Source: Mesorhizobium sp. LHD-90 (GTDB taxonomy: Bacteria > Pseudomonadota > Alphaproteobacteria > Rhizobiales > Rhizobiaceae). From it: DNA of 64,000 bases. Location: contig NZ_JAVFVV010000009.1 of the NCBI RefSeq assembly GCF_030929505.1, positions 1-64,000 on the forward strand, given 5' to 3'. Under the pieces are notes generated by a model that saw only the letters and a list, made by a program, of their open reading frames with translations, had not been told where the DNA came from and did not search any database. This document shows positions 38,103 to 47,554 of the stretch, in pieces; position 1 is the stretch's first letter; every line of letters starts with the position of its first letter. Both the position numbers and the translations under genes were made by a program.

Positions 38103-38645
38103 ATGGCGACCGTCATGGTCGGGAACACGCAAGTCCAGCCGAGCCCGATGCCCTCCGTGAAACTCGACGCCATCGACCTCAAGATCCTCGACGCGATCCA
38201 GCGTGACGGCCGGATCACCAAGCTGGCCCTGGCGGAGAAGGTCGGGCTGTCGCCGACGCCGGCGTGGCTGAGGCTGCGCAAGCTCGAGAAGGCCGGCGTC
38301 GTGCGCGGCTATCGCGCCGCGCTCGACCTGCGTGTGGTCGCGCCGATCGCCACCGTGATGGTCGAGGTGACGCTCGGCAGCCACCGGCAGGCCGATTTCG
38401 ACCGTTTCGAGCGGGCGGTACGCGATGTCGACGAGATCGTCGCCTGCTGGGCGGTCGGCGGCGGCGTCGACTATCTGCTGAAAGTCGTGACGCGCGACAT
38501 CGACGCCTACCAGCGCCTGATCGATGCCCTGCTGGAGCGCGAGATCGGCATCGACCGCTATTTCACCTACATCGTCACCCGCACGGTGAAGGAGGGCGAC
38601 ACCGTGCCGGTCGCATCCCTGCTGGCGCCGGCCGACCAAGCCTAG
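38103..38645 (+). CDS. doeX: Lrp/AsnC-family regulator of ectoine genes
   Basis: A 180-residue Lrp/AsnC protein. The helix-turn-helix (about residues 21-70) has ILDAIQRDGRITKLALAEKV and LSPTPAWLRLRKLE; the C-terminal RAM ligand domain follows. In ectoine clusters this gene is called asnC or doeX and is thought to tune catabolism with EnuR. It opens the plus-strand arm doeX-doeC-doeD. ATG 38148 is an alternative start that would remove a non-conserved tail. Confidence 0.9.
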   Translation: MATVMVGNTQVQPSPMPSVKLDAIDLKILDAIQRDGRITKLALAEKVGLSPTPAWLRLRKLEKAGVVRGYRAALDLRVVAPIATVMVEVTLGSHRQADFDRFERAVRDVDEIVACWAVGGGVDYLLKVVTRDIDAYQRLIDALLEREIGIDRYFTYIVTRTVKEGDTVPVASLLAPADQA

Positions 38646-38761
38646 CCAATCTCTCTACCCGCCCCGCCAATTTTGGACGGTCTTTCTGCCTCGCGGCTGT
38701 CCTTTGGTCCGTCTATCTGCGTCCTGCCCCTTAGGCTGGCGGAGTTTCGAGGAGCCCGCCC

Positions 38762-40255
38762 ATGCCCGCACAACTCGCCGCAGCCCGCCAGCCGAACGCG
38801 TTTGACCGCCTGTCCGACCGCCGGCTGCTGCGCGAGCTCGCCTATGTCGACGGCAAGTGGACCGCGGGCGGCAATGCGGCATCGTTCGAAGTGACCGATC
38901 CGGCGACCGGTCATACGATCGCTTGCGTCGCTGCGCTCGACGCCGCGGAGACGGAGCTGGCGATCGCAGCCGCCGCCAGCGCCTTTCAGAGATGGCGGTC
39001 TGTCTTGCCGCAGCAGCGGTCTGCAATACTGCGAAAATGGTTCGAGCTGATCGTCGCGGCCAGGGACGATCTGGCGCTGATCATGACGCTGGAACAGGGC
39101 AAGCCGCTGAAAGAATCACTCGGCGAGATCGACTATGCCGCCTCCTTCGTCGAATGGTACGCCGAAGAAGCCAAACGCGTGAACGCCGAGAGCGTGACCA
39201 GCCATCTGCCCGGCGCGGAGATGATCGTGCGCCGCGAACCGGTTGGCGTCGCCGGCCTGGTCACGCCGTGGAATTTCCCGTCGGCGATGCTCACCCGCAA
39301 GGCCGCGGCGGCGCTGGCGGCGGGCTGCACGATCGTCGCGCATCCCTCGTCAGAGACGCCGCTTTCGGCACTGGCGCTGGCCGAGCTGGGTGAGCGCGCC
39401 GGGCTGCCGGCGGGCGTGTTCAACGTGCTGACCGGCGACGCCGCGACGATCGTCGGGCGCATGTGCGAGGATGCCCGCGTCCGGGCGCTCAGCTTCACCG
39501 GGTCGACGGAAATCGGCCGACTGATCGCGGCACAATGCGCGCCGACGGTGAAGCGCCTGGTCATGGAACTGGGCGGCCATGCGCCGCTGATCGTGTTCGA
39601 CGATGCCGACCTGGACCGCGCCGTGTCGATCGCGCTCGACGCCAAGTTCGCGACGTCCGGGCAGGATTGCCTGGCGGCCAATCGCATCTATGTGCAGCGC
39701 GGCGTCTATGCCCGTTTCCGCGATGCCTTCGCCGAAAGGATCGCCGCGCTAAAGGTCGGGCCGGGCTTGTCCCCCGATAGCGAGATCGGTCCGCTGATGC
39801 ATGGGCGCGCCGTCGACAAGGTGCAAGCCCACGTCGAGGACGCCGTCGCCCAAGGCGCGACCTGTCTGGTGGGCGGCGGCGAGGACCGGGCAGGCCCGCT
39901 GTTCTTCCAGCCGACGCTGCTGGCAGATGTGCCCGACAGCGCCGCGATCTTCCGTGAGGAGACGTTCGGCCCCGTTGCCGCCATCGCTCCGTTCGACACC
40001 GAGGAGGAAGTGATCGCGCGGGCCAACGCCACCGAATACGGGCTGGTCGCTTATGTCGTGACGCAGAACGGAGCACGCCAGTTGCGGCTTGGCCGGGCGC
40101 TCGACTACGGCATGGTGGCGGTCAACCGCGTCAAGATCACCGGCGCGCCGATCCCCTTCGGCGGCGTGAAACAGTCTGGCCTCGGCCGCGAGGGCTCGCG
40201 TCACGGGCTCGAAGCCTTTACCGATCTCAAATATCTCTGCCTCGACGCGGCGTGA
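38762..40255 (+). CDS. doeC: aspartate-semialdehyde dehydrogenase of ectoine breakdown
   Basis: Oxidises aspartate semialdehyde, formed from diaminobutyrate by DoeD, to aspartate. A 497-residue NAD(P)-aldehyde dehydrogenase of the succinate-semialdehyde group, with catalytic Glu in VMELGGHAPL (about 265) and Cys in SGQDCLAANRIYV (about 301). The N-terminal 30 residues are an extension. CGAGGAG precedes the ATG. The function is assigned from the neighbourhood; alone it would read as a succinate-semialdehyde dehydrogenase. Confidence 0.88.
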   Translation: MPAQLAAARQPNAFDRLSDRRLLRELAYVDGKWTAGGNAASFEVTDPATGHTIACVAALDAAETELAIAAAASAFQRWRSVLPQQRSAILRKWFELIVAARDDLALIMTLEQGKPLKESLGEIDYAASFVEWYAEEAKRVNAESVTSHLPGAEMIVRREPVGVAGLVTPWNFPSAMLTRKAAAALAAGCTIVAHPSSETPLSALALAELGERAGLPAGVFNVLTGDAATIVGRMCEDARVRALSFTGSTEIGRLIAAQCAPTVKRLVMELGGHAPLIVFDDADLDRAVSIALDAKFATSGQDCLAANRIYVQRGVYARFRDAFAERIAALKVGPGLSPDSEIGPLMHGRAVDKVQAHVEDAVAQGATCLVGGGEDRAGPLFFQPTLLADVPDSAAIFREETFGPVAAIAPFDTEEEVIARANATEYGLVAYVVTQNGARQLRLGRALDYGMVAVNRVKITGAPIPFGGVKQSGLGREGSRHGLEAFTDLKYLCLDAA

Positions 40256-40324
40256 TCGTTCGCCGTCGGACAACGCTGCCCTTACCGCGCGATCCGCGCG
40301 CACAATGACCTGAAGGAAGACGCC

Positions 40325-41698
40325 ATGCTTGATCAGTCCAACGAACGCACCGCCTGGGACCGCGACACCTTCTTCCACCCCTCGACGCATATGGGCATGC
40401 ATGCGCGCGGCGAGACGCCGACCCGGGTGATGGCCGGCGGCGAAGGCGTCTGGGTCAGCGACGTGACCGGCCGCAAGAGCCTCGACGCCTTCGCCGGCCT
40501 CTACTGCGTCAATGTCGGTTACGGCCGGCAGAAGATCGCCGACGCCATCGCCGCGCAGGCGAAGGACCTCGCCTATTACCACGCCTATGTCGGCCACGGC
40601 ACCGACGCCTCGATCCGGCTTGCCAGGATGATAATCGACCGCGCGCCGCAAGGCATGAGCCGCGTCTATTTCGGCCTCTCCGGCTCCGACGCCAACGAGA
40701 CCAACATCAAGCTGATCTGGTATTTCAACAACGTGCTCGGCCGCCCGGAGAAGAAGAAGATCATCTCGCGCTGGCGCGGCTACCACGGCTCCGGCGTGAT
40801 GACCGGCTCGCTCACCGGCCTGCATCTCTTCCACAACGCCTTCGACCTGCCGCGCGCGCCGATCCTGCACACCGAGGCGCCCTATTATTTCCGCCGCGAG
40901 GACCGCTCGCAGAGCGAGGAGCAGTTCTCGCAATTCTGCGCCGACAAGCTCGAGGAAATGATCCTCGCCGAAGGTCCCGATACGGTCGCGGCCTTCATCG
41001 GCGAGCCGATCCTCGGCACCGGAGGCATCGTCCCGCCGCCCGCCGGCTATTGGCAGAAGATCCAGGCGGTGCTGGACAAATACGACGTGCTGCTGGTCGC
41101 CGACGAGGTGGTCACCGGCTTCGGACGGCTGGGCACGATGTTCGGTTCCGACCACTACGGTATCAGGCCGGACCTGATCACCATCGCCAAGGGGCTGACC
41201 TCCGCCTATGCGCCGCTGTCGGGCGTCATCGTCTCGGAAAAGGTCTGGCAGGTCTTGGTGAAGGGATCCGATGAGCTCGGCGCGATCGGCCACGGCTGGA
41301 CCTATTCGGCGCACCCGATCTGCGCGGCGGCCGGCGTCGCCAATCTCGAACTGATCGACGAGATGAACCTGGTCGAGAACGCCGGCAGCGTCGGCGCCTA
41401 TTTCCGCGCCGAGCTGGCGAAGGCCGTGGGCGATCACAAAAACGTCGGCGATGTGCGCGGCGACGGCATGCTGGCGGCTGTCGAGTTCGTCGAGGATCGC
41501 GACGACCGCGCCTTCTTCGATCCTTCGAAGAAGATCGGCCCGCAGGTGGCCGCCGCGCTGCTGGAGCGGGGCGTCATCGGCCGCGCCATGCCGCAGGGCG
41601 ACATTTTGGGCTTCGCGCCGCCGCTCTGCCTGACCCGCGAGGAGGCCGACAGCGTGGTGGCCGCCACCGCCGACGCGGTCAAGGCAGTGTTGGGCTAG
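40325..41698 (+). CDS. doeD: diaminobutyrate transaminase of ectoine breakdown
   Basis: Moves the gamma-amino group of L-2,4-diaminobutyrate to an oxo-acid, giving aspartate semialdehyde. A 457-residue class III (omega) aminotransferase with PLP lysine in LITIAKGLTSAYAPLSG (about residue 286) and ADEVVTGFGRLGTMF before it. GAAGGAAG supports the ATG. It follows doeC by 69 bases. Its stop codon lies inside the left arm of a palindromic element. Confidence 0.9.
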   Translation: MLDQSNERTAWDRDTFFHPSTHMGMHARGETPTRVMAGGEGVWVSDVTGRKSLDAFAGLYCVNVGYGRQKIADAIAAQAKDLAYYHAYVGHGTDASIRLARMIIDRAPQGMSRVYFGLSGSDANETNIKLIWYFNNVLGRPEKKKIISRWRGYHGSGVMTGSLTGLHLFHNAFDLPRAPILHTEAPYYFRREDRSQSEEQFSQFCADKLEEMILAEGPDTVAAFIGEPILGTGGIVPPPAGYWQKIQAVLDKYDVLLVADEVVTGFGRLGTMFGSDHYGIRPDLITIAKGLTSAYAPLSGVIVSEKVWQVLVKGSDELGAIGHGWTYSAHPICAAAGVANLELIDEMNLVENAGSVGAYFRAELAKAVGDHKNVGDVRGDGMLAAVEFVEDRDDRAFFDPSKKIGPQVAAALLERGVIGRAMPQGDILGFAPPLCLTREEADSVVAATADAVKAVLG

Positions 41699-41842
41699 GG
41701 CTTGTTGAGATTCAGGCTTTGAGGTGCCGAAAATGGTGTTTTTCGAGAACCGAAGCGCAATGTACGTGAAGGTACATGAGCATCGGAAGCGCAGAAAAGC
41801 GCCATTTGCAGGCCCTCAAAGCCTGAACATCGACAGGCCCTG
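41697..41842. repeat. 146-base palindromic element after doeD
   Basis: An almost full-length hairpin. Outer arms read GGGCTTGTTGAGATTCAGG (41698-41716) and, on the other strand, GGGCCTGTCGATGTTCAGG. The perfect 13-base pair TTCAGGCTTTGAG (41711) and CTCAAAGCCTGAA (41815) follows, with further pairing down to TGTAC-GTGAAG-GTACA (41761-41776) at the tip. No coding frame. The size and end symmetry suit a small non-autonomous mobile element, or a strong terminator for doeD. Confidence 0.7.
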
Positions 41843-41847
41843 ATCGG

Positions 41848-42921
41848 ATGAAGGGCCGGCTTCCCGACACGATGGCCGCCGTGTTGCTGACCGGGCATGG
41901 CGGACTGGACAGGCTGGAATACCGCACCGACGTTCCTGTGCCGCGGCCCGCGCCGGGCGAGGTGGTCATCCGCGTCGCCGCCTGCGGCATGAACAACACC
42001 GACCTCTGGGTGCGCCAGGGCGCCTACGGCACCGAAGCCGATCCGGACGCGGTATCGACCTGGCGGCGCCAGGGCAACACGCTGATATTCCCGCGCATCC
42101 AGGGCGCGGATTCGGTCGGCGCCATCGTCGCGGTGGGTGCAGGAGTTGCGGAAACACGCATCGGCGAGCGCGTGATGGTCGACTTCTCGATCTACAACCG
42201 CGACGACGATTCGCTGGCCGACATCGATTATATGGGCCACGGTCGCGACGGTGGTTATGCCGAATACCAGGCGCTGCCGGCCGAAAACGCGCATGTCGTC
42301 GCGACGTCCCTCACCGACATCGAACTCGCCACCTTCTGCTGCGCCTACCTGACCGGCGAGCAGATGCTGGTCCGCGCCGCACTGAAAGAAGGCGAGCGCA
42401 TCCTCGTCACCGGCGCTTCGGGCGGCGTCGGCTCGGGCATCATCCAGCTTGCCCGCGCCCGCGGCGCCATACCTTACGCTGTTGTCGGAAGAGGCAAGGA
42501 GCGGGCGGTGCTCGACATCGGCGCGGAGGCGGCGATCCCGCGCGACGTGGTCGACTTGCCGGCTGCCGTCCATAAGGCGACAGGCGGCCTGCCGATCGAC
42601 GTGGTTGCCGACCTCGTTGCCGGCCCGATGTTCAACGATCTCCTGGCGATCCTGCGCCCGGAGGGGCGATATGCCACCGCCGGCGCCATCGCCGGGCCGG
42701 TCGTGCAACTCGATCTCAGGACGCTTTACCTCAAGCAGTTGCAACTGCACGGCTCGAGCCAGGGCACGCGCGGCGATTTCCGCCGGATCGTGCGGCTGAT
42801 CGAGGAGGGCAGGCTGAAGCCGATCGTTGGCGGCGTCTACAAGCTGTCCGATTTCCATCGCGCCCAGGCCGACTTCATGCGCAAGGAATTCGTCGGAAAG
42901 CTGGTCGTCGTGCCGGACTGA
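41848..42921 (+). CDS. zinc-type alcohol dehydrogenase/quinone oxidoreductase-like enzyme
   Basis: A 357-residue medium-chain dehydrogenase/reductase with an N-terminal GroES-like fold (VVIRVAACGMNNTDLWVRQG) and the Rossmann motif VTGASGGVGSGIIQLA (about 189). Catalytic zinc ligands of true alcohol dehydrogenases are incomplete (CGMNNTD instead of CGVCGTD), so it resembles quinone oxidoreductase or reductase members. The substrate is unknown. It sits downstream of doeD beyond the palindromic element; a role in ectoine use is possible but not shown. Confidence 0.82.
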   Translation: MKGRLPDTMAAVLLTGHGGLDRLEYRTDVPVPRPAPGEVVIRVAACGMNNTDLWVRQGAYGTEADPDAVSTWRRQGNTLIFPRIQGADSVGAIVAVGAGVAETRIGERVMVDFSIYNRDDDSLADIDYMGHGRDGGYAEYQALPAENAHVVATSLTDIELATFCCAYLTGEQMLVRAALKEGERILVTGASGGVGSGIIQLARARGAIPYAVVGRGKERAVLDIGAEAAIPRDVVDLPAAVHKATGGLPIDVVADLVAGPMFNDLLAILRPEGRYATAGAIAGPVVQLDLRTLYLKQLQLHGSSQGTRGDFRRIVRLIEEGRLKPIVGGVYKLSDFHRAQADFMRKEFVGKLVVVPD

Positions 42922-43207
42922 ATGCTGCTGCTCTTGAAGTAACGGGAGGGCCAACGTTCAAGCCCTGCCAAATGTCTGGCTGTGGCACGATCCGTCCCCA
43001 GGCGTCGGCCGTCAGGATTTGCTTCTCCGGGCGGCATTCATCTGGCGGGAGCTTTGGCAACAGCTCCGGAAGCCGGGCTGCCGCTGGTCGAAGTCCGAGT
43101 TTCCGCACCGGCGGCATCGGCAACGGCGATGCCCTCCGGGCGGAGGCGGCGACAGATCTATCGGTTCGAACGTTCATGACACCGCGCGAGCATGGCGCGG
43201 GCACGCG

Positions 43208-44800
43208 TCAGAACAGCGACCCTTGCCCGCTTGGCGCCGATTTCTTCTCGGCAGCCTTGCCGCGCGGCGGCCTTGCTGCCGGCGCTTCCGCCGCTAGTCC
43301 GGCCGATCCGGTCGCGACCGCATGGGCATCGCCGTCGGCGAAGCGCAGGGTCAGCGCCACGCCATCCGACACTTCGGCCGCGCGGCGGATGACGCCGCCC
43401 TCACGGTCCAGCACCAGTGCATAACCACGGTCGAGGATCGCCTGGTCGGAAAGCTGAAGCGTCGCGAGCAGTCGCTCGGCCTGTCCTAGCCTCTGGCGGG
43501 TGCGTTCGAGCCGCAGCGCCATGGCATTGTCGTGGCGTTGCGCGGCCCGCGAAAGCGCCTGGCGGGCAAGCCCGTTGCGCCGTTCGAGCGGCGCAGGCGT
43601 GATCCGCGCGGCGCATCGCGCGAAATCGGTCCGCCGCTGGCGCAGCACGCCGCGGAAGGCGGCGAAGGCCCGCGAAAAATCCCGGTCGAGATGCCGTCTG
43701 GTCTCGCCGATCCGCCTGGAAAGCGTCGCCGGCGTTAGCCGGATCGCCGCCAGCCGCGCCCGCTTGCGGTCGGTGCTTACCGTCAGCGCCCGGCCGAGCC
43801 GGCTGGTCGCCTCGTCGAAATGCCGGCGGGGCAGCGCCAGCAACTGGTCGGGCAAGGGCAGGGCGCGTGCTGCGGCCCTCAGCGCCGTTCGCTTGCGTTC
43901 GGTGGAGCGGGTGACGCAGCCGCGCAGCCGGGCGGCAAGATTGGCGAGCCGCGCCGCCAGTTCGTCGCGCACCGGCACGGCGATCTCCGCGGCCCCCGTC
44001 GGCGTCGGCGCGCGCATGTCGGCGGCGAGGTCGATCAGCGTCCAGTCGGTCTCATGGCCGACGGCGGAGATCACCGGCAGGTCGGAAGCGGCGACGGCCC
44101 TTGCCAGCGCCTCGTCGTTGAAGCCCCAAAGGTCTTCCAGGCTGCCGCCGCCACGCGCAACGATGATCAGGTCGGGACGCGGGATCGGCCCGCTTTCCGG
44201 CAGCGCGTTGAAGCCTTGCACGGCGGCCGTCACCTCGGCCGCGCAGCTATCGCCCTGCACCCGCACGGGCCACACCACGACATGTAGCGGGAACCGGTCT
44301 TTTATGCGATGCACGATGTCGCGGATGACCGCGCCCGTCGGCGAAGTCACCACGCCGATGACGCGCGGCATATAGGGCAGCAACTGCTTGCGCGCCGGGT
44401 CGAACAGGCCTTCCGCCGCCAGCCGCCGCTTGCGCTCCTCCAGCAGCGCCATCAGCGCGCCGGCGCCGGCCGGCTCCAGATTGTCGATGACGATCTGGTA
44501 TTTCGACGAGCCGGGATAGGTGGTGAGCTTGCCGGTGGCGATCACCTCCATCCCTTCCTCGGGACGGAATTTCAGCCGGCTCATCGTGCCTTTCCAGATC
44601 ACCGCCTCCAGCCGGGCGCGGTCGTCCTTCAGGCTGAAATAGGCGTGGCCGGAGGAATGCGGCCCGCGATAGCCGGAGATCTCGCCGCGCACCCGCACAT
44701 TGCCGAACGCATCCTCGACGGTGCGCTTCAGCGCGTTGGAGATCTCGCTGACGGTGAATTCGGCGGCGTTGGTTTTCGATTCGGGCAACAGATCGTCCAT
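43208..44800 (-). CDS. xseA: exodeoxyribonuclease VII large subunit
   Basis: The catalytic subunit of the single-strand exonuclease used in repair. 530 residues: N-terminal OB-fold (about 15-115, [12 protein letters not shown] and [20 protein letters not shown]), then the nuclease core with [20 protein letters not shown] and ISAVGHETD, and a long coiled-coil tail (about 300-460). ATG 44800 starts just before the OB-fold. No xseB is nearby. The 286 bases downstream (42922-43207) show no supported gene. Confidence 0.95.
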   Translation of the reverse strand: MDDLLPESKTNAAEFTVSEISNALKRTVEDAFGNVRVRGEISGYRGPHSSGHAYFSLKDDRARLEAVIWKGTMSRLKFRPEEGMEVIATGKLTTYPGSSKYQIVIDNLEPAGAGALMALLEERKRRLAAEGLFDPARKQLLPYMPRVIGVVTSPTGAVIRDIVHRIKDRFPLHVVVWPVRVQGDSCAAEVTAAVQGFNALPESGPIPRPDLIIVARGGGSLEDLWGFNDEALARAVAASDLPVISAVGHETDWTLIDLAADMRAPTPTGAAEIAVPVRDELAARLANLAARLRGCVTRSTERKRTALRAAARALPLPDQLLALPRRHFDEATSRLGRALTVSTDRKRARLAAIRLTPATLSRRIGETRRHLDRDFSRAFAAFRGVLRQRRTDFARCAARITPAPLERRNGLARQALSRAAQRHDNAMALRLERTRQRLGQAERLLATLQLSDQAILDRGYALVLDREGGVIRRAAEVSDGVALTLRFADGDAHAVATGSAGLAAEAPAARPPRGKAAEKKSAPSGQGSLF

Positions 44801-44888
44801 GGGCCGATTGATCCGCTTTCGCGTGCCGGGGTCAAGGGCGGCGCGGTCGTGTCTGCGCCGCCTGTTGGCAGAGTGGAGAACGATTCGC

Positions 44889-45845
44889 TTACCAACCCGG
44901 CTGGACGAGACCCTGCTTCTGCCGCCTGACGCGGGCAAATGCCATCGCCGCGAAGTCGAACGAGCCGCTCTCCTCCGCCACCGGCACGGAGATATTGTCG
45001 AGGCTTTCGGAAATATGCCGGGCGAGCGCGTCGACGAGGTCGGGACGGGTGGTGTGGCCGCGCATGATGCCGATCTTGCAGTCGGGTAGGGCGCCGAAAC
45101 CGTCGGCCTCGCCGAGCACACGCATGCCAGGCCTGAGCGCGCATTCCGGCAGCACCGAAATCGCCAGTCCGGAGAGCACGGCGGCGGTGATCACGGTCGC
45201 CGAGAAGCTGGTGAACAACACGCGGTATTCGCGGTTCATGTCGTCGAGCAGGTCGCAGGCGGCGCGCCGCCAGATACAGGTCGGACGGCCGAACGCCATC
45301 GGCAGCACCTCCTGCTCATGCGTTGCATGGTTGGCGGAACTGACCCATAGCAGAGGCTCGCGCCGCACCACTTCCGATTGGCCGCGCGTGTCGTTGTGGG
45401 TGACCAGCGCCAGGTCGAGATTGCCGCGCTTGATATGCTCGACCAGCCCCGGCGTCGGCTCGCAGATGACGGTAAGCTCCACCTTGGGGTTGGAACGCGA
45501 GAACCGCGCCATGATCTCCGGCAGGAAGCGGTCGGCATAGTCGTCCGGCGTGCCGATGCGGATGACGCCTTCCAGCCGCGCATCGTCGAAGGCCGAAAGC
45601 GTCTCGCGGTTGAGATGGATCAGACGGCGCGCATAGCCCAGCAGCCTTTCGCCTTCCTCCGACAGCTTGTTGAGCCGCCCTTCCTTCTCGAATAGCGGCT
45701 TGCCGATGCGTTCCTCCAGCCGCCGCATCTGCATCGACACGGCCGACTGGGTGCGATGGACCTCATCCGCCGCGCGCGTAAAACTGCCGGTGTCGGCGAT
45801 CATGATGAAGGTCTGCAACTGATCGAGGTCGAGTGGCGCTTTCAT
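44889..45845 (-). CDS. LysR-family regulator, VtlR/LsrB-like
   Basis: A 318-residue LysR regulator with N-terminal winged helix ([20 protein letters not shown], recognition part [15 protein letters not shown]) and a ligand domain beginning [20 protein letters not shown]. From memory this segment resembles VtlR of Brucella and LsrB of Sinorhizobium. It is divergent from a DUF1127 gene, and VtlR is known to activate small DUF1127 genes and an AbcR RNA. A target in the shared gap is therefore likely. Assignment to VtlR rather than a general LysR is inference. Confidence 0.85.
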   Translation of the reverse strand: MKAPLDLDQLQTFIMIADTGSFTRAADEVHRTQSAVSMQMRRLEERIGKPLFEKEGRLNKLSEEGERLLGYARRLIHLNRETLSAFDDARLEGVIRIGTPDDYADRFLPEIMARFSRSNPKVELTVICEPTPGLVEHIKRGNLDLALVTHNDTRGQSEVVRREPLLWVSSANHATHEQEVLPMAFGRPTCIWRRAACDLLDDMNREYRVLFTSFSATVITAAVLSGLAISVLPECALRPGMRVLGEADGFGALPDCKIGIMRGHTTRPDLVDALARHISESLDNISVPVAEESGSFDFAAMAFARVRRQKQGLVQPGW

Positions 45846-45892
45846 CGGGCCTATCCATCACTGATGTTGATCCTAAAGATTAGAAACATTCG

Positions 45893-45905
45893 TTGGATTA
45901 ATCAA
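45893..45905. promoter_or_regulatory. candidate LysR-type site in the regulator/DUF1127 gap
   Basis: TTGGATTAATCAA is AT-rich with an eight-base palindromic core, GATTAATC. It lies 48 bases before the regulator start and about 105 before the DUF1127 start, the usual place for a LysR box in a divergent promoter. Confidence 0.4.
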
Positions 45906-46008
45906 TGTGCTTGTGGAATTGTGAAGGTGTCCACGGAAGCGGTCGAAAACAACCGCGACGGAAATGGGTTCCGCCGGATTGATCGCGCGCGGGCGAAGGA
46001 GACCTGTC

Positions 46009-46275
46009 ATGGCGGCCTTTGATTTTGCCACCGAAACTACGCGCGCCGCCCGGCGTCCGGTTACCCAGGCGCTCGGGCTCACCATGATTTCGCAACTCTA
46101 CACCACCTGGCGAAACCGCCGCGCCTTCTACCGCCTCGGCGAGATGACGGATTCCGAGCTTCGCGACATCGGACTTACGCGCGCCGACCTGCACGTGGCG
46201 GTCGCGCAGCCCTTCGGGATAGACCCGACCACGCGGCTGCGCTCGATCGTCGAATCCCGGGCCGAACAGCTCTGA
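46009..46275 (+). CDS. DUF1127 small protein
   Basis: An 88-residue protein ending in the DUF1127 motif (about residues 32-75): WRNRRAFYRLGEMTDSELRD followed by IGLTRADL. DUF1127 proteins are small, Arg-rich and RNA-associated in several alphaproteobacteria, with roles in RNA turnover and phosphate or carbon metabolism. AAGGAG before ATG 46009 sets the start. It is divergent from the VtlR-like regulator and followed by a C-rich hairpin and a strong terminator. Confidence 0.88.
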   Translation: MAAFDFATETTRAARRPVTQALGLTMISQLYTTWRNRRAFYRLGEMTDSELRDIGLTRADLHVAVAQPFGIDPTTRLRSIVESRAEQL

Positions 46276-46345
46276 GCCGCTGGATTTGAAAGGCCTTCAG
46301 CAGGCGCTCCCCATCCCCGGCTCCCCCTGCCGGTTGCCTGCACAC

Positions 46346-46377
46346 TGCCCGGTCCGCCCCACGGACCGGGCATTTTC
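46346..46377 (+). terminator. terminator of the DUF1127 gene
   Basis: A perfect 11-base stem TGCCCGGTCCG (46346-46356) with CGGACCGGGCA (46362-46372), five-base loop, then TTTTC. It lies between convergent genes. A preceding weaker stem, GCAGGC (46300) with GCCTGC (46336), encloses a C-rich loop with CTCCCC twice. Confidence 0.8.
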
Positions 46378-46395
46378 TTAGAAGCGAACCGATCC

Positions 46396-47406
46396 TTACT
46401 GATACCGATCCATCCCCTTGGTAAACTGCTCGAAGATCGACTCGACGCCCTTCTGATAATCGTCGCGTTGTTTTGCTCCGGTCTCGAACATTTTTCCAAA
46501 AATGTCGTCGTACGGATTTTTAGGCTGGCCGCCCGGATTGCCTCGCTGCTGCGGGCCGGTGCGCTGGCGCGGCGCCGGCTGCGGTTCGGCTTGCGGCACC
46601 TGCTGCGCCTGGCCTCCGCGCATCATTTCCTCAAGGATCTTGCCCCAGGGATTGTCGCCCATCGGGTTCGGGGCCTGTCGCGATTGCGGCTGCTGTTGGG
46701 CGCCGCCGAGCATGTCCTCCAGCATTTTTCCGAAGGGATTGTCGGTCGGACCGGGCGCCTGCCCGGGCTGCGATTGCGGCTGCTGCGCGCCGCCGCCGAA
46801 CATGTCCTGCAATATCTTGCCAAACGGATTGTCCAATGGATTCTGCGGGTTGGGCGCCTGGCGCGGCTGTGCGGCTCCGCCCCCGAGCCCGCCGCCCGAT
46901 GCTCCCCCTTGGCGCATCATCTGCTCGATGATCTCGCCGAGCGGGTTGCTGGCCCCGAAGCCGCCGGCCTGCGCGCCCTGCAACTGATTGGTCGACTGCT
47001 TGAACAGGCCGCCCATGACCATCGAGGCGATAACCGGCAGCATCTGCTTGAGCACGTCCTGGCCGATGCCGGTGGCCTGTGCGGCCTGCGTCGCCACGGC
47101 GCGGGAAAGATCCTTGGACCCGAAGAGATGACCCAGAATGCCGTTGCCTTCGGCGACCCCCTGCGGGGAAAAAGCGTTCTGCGCGTCCTCGAAATATTTG
47201 CCGTGCTGGCCGCTGGCCAGAGCGGTCATGAAACCGGCGATGCCGTAGGGGTCGGAGGCGTTGCGCTTCAGCCCCTGGCTGAAAGCGGGCATCAGCGCCT
47301 CGACAGCCTGCTGCGCCTGCTGCTGGGAGAGGCCGAACTGGCGGGCGAGTTGGTCGATGCCCTGGCCGTTCTGCGATTGGTTGAGCATGTCGAACAGGTT
47401 GAGCAT
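46396..47406 (-). CDS. DUF937 protein with tandem NPFGKILEDM repeats
   Basis: A 336-residue protein. The N-terminal 150 residues are a DUF937 domain (LFDMLNQSQNGQGIDQLARQ, QTDP-like SDPYGIAGFMTAL). The C-terminal half is Gln/Pro/Gly-rich with repeats of one motif: NPLGEIIEQMM, NPFGKILQDMF, NPFGKMLEDML, NPWGKILEEMM and a last DDIFGKMFE. AGGAGG nine bases upstream supports ATG 47406. Function unknown; repeats suggest a multivalent binding role. Divergent from the SpoU methyltransferase gene. Confidence 0.75.
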   Translation of the reverse strand: MLNLFDMLNQSQNGQGIDQLARQFGLSQQQAQQAVEALMPAFSQGLKRNASDPYGIAGFMTALASGQHGKYFEDAQNAFSPQGVAEGNGILGHLFGSKDLSRAVATQAAQATGIGQDVLKQMLPVIASMVMGGLFKQSTNQLQGAQAGGFGASNPLGEIIEQMMRQGGASGGGLGGGAAQPRQAPNPQNPLDNPFGKILQDMFGGGAQQPQSQPGQAPGPTDNPFGKMLEDMLGGAQQQPQSRQAPNPMGDNPWGKILEEMMRGGQAQQVPQAEPQPAPRQRTGPQQRGNPGGQPKNPYDDIFGKMFETGAKQRDDYQKGVESIFEQFTKGMDRYQ

Positions 47407-47554
47407 GAAAAAATCCTCCTCGAGTATCGTCGGGAAGCGTAGATCGTTTCGGCGGGCGATTGAAGGGATATTCGGTCTGCCGGTTGAGCGCGGCGTCCGG
47501 GATTGCATCCTTTGAATAAAACAGGCATGCCCTGCGGAAGTATTGGGTGTGGCC

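Noticed and set aside
39749-41437. A 562-codon open frame antisense to doeD and the end of doeC
   Set aside because: It overlaps two well-supported enzymes with conserved active sites. The composition is antisense-like.
42922-43207. A small gene (for example DUF2093) after xseA
   Set aside because: DUF2093 is a frequent neighbour of xseA, but no frame here gives its sequence; one frame gives a Cys-rich fragment without start or ribosome site.
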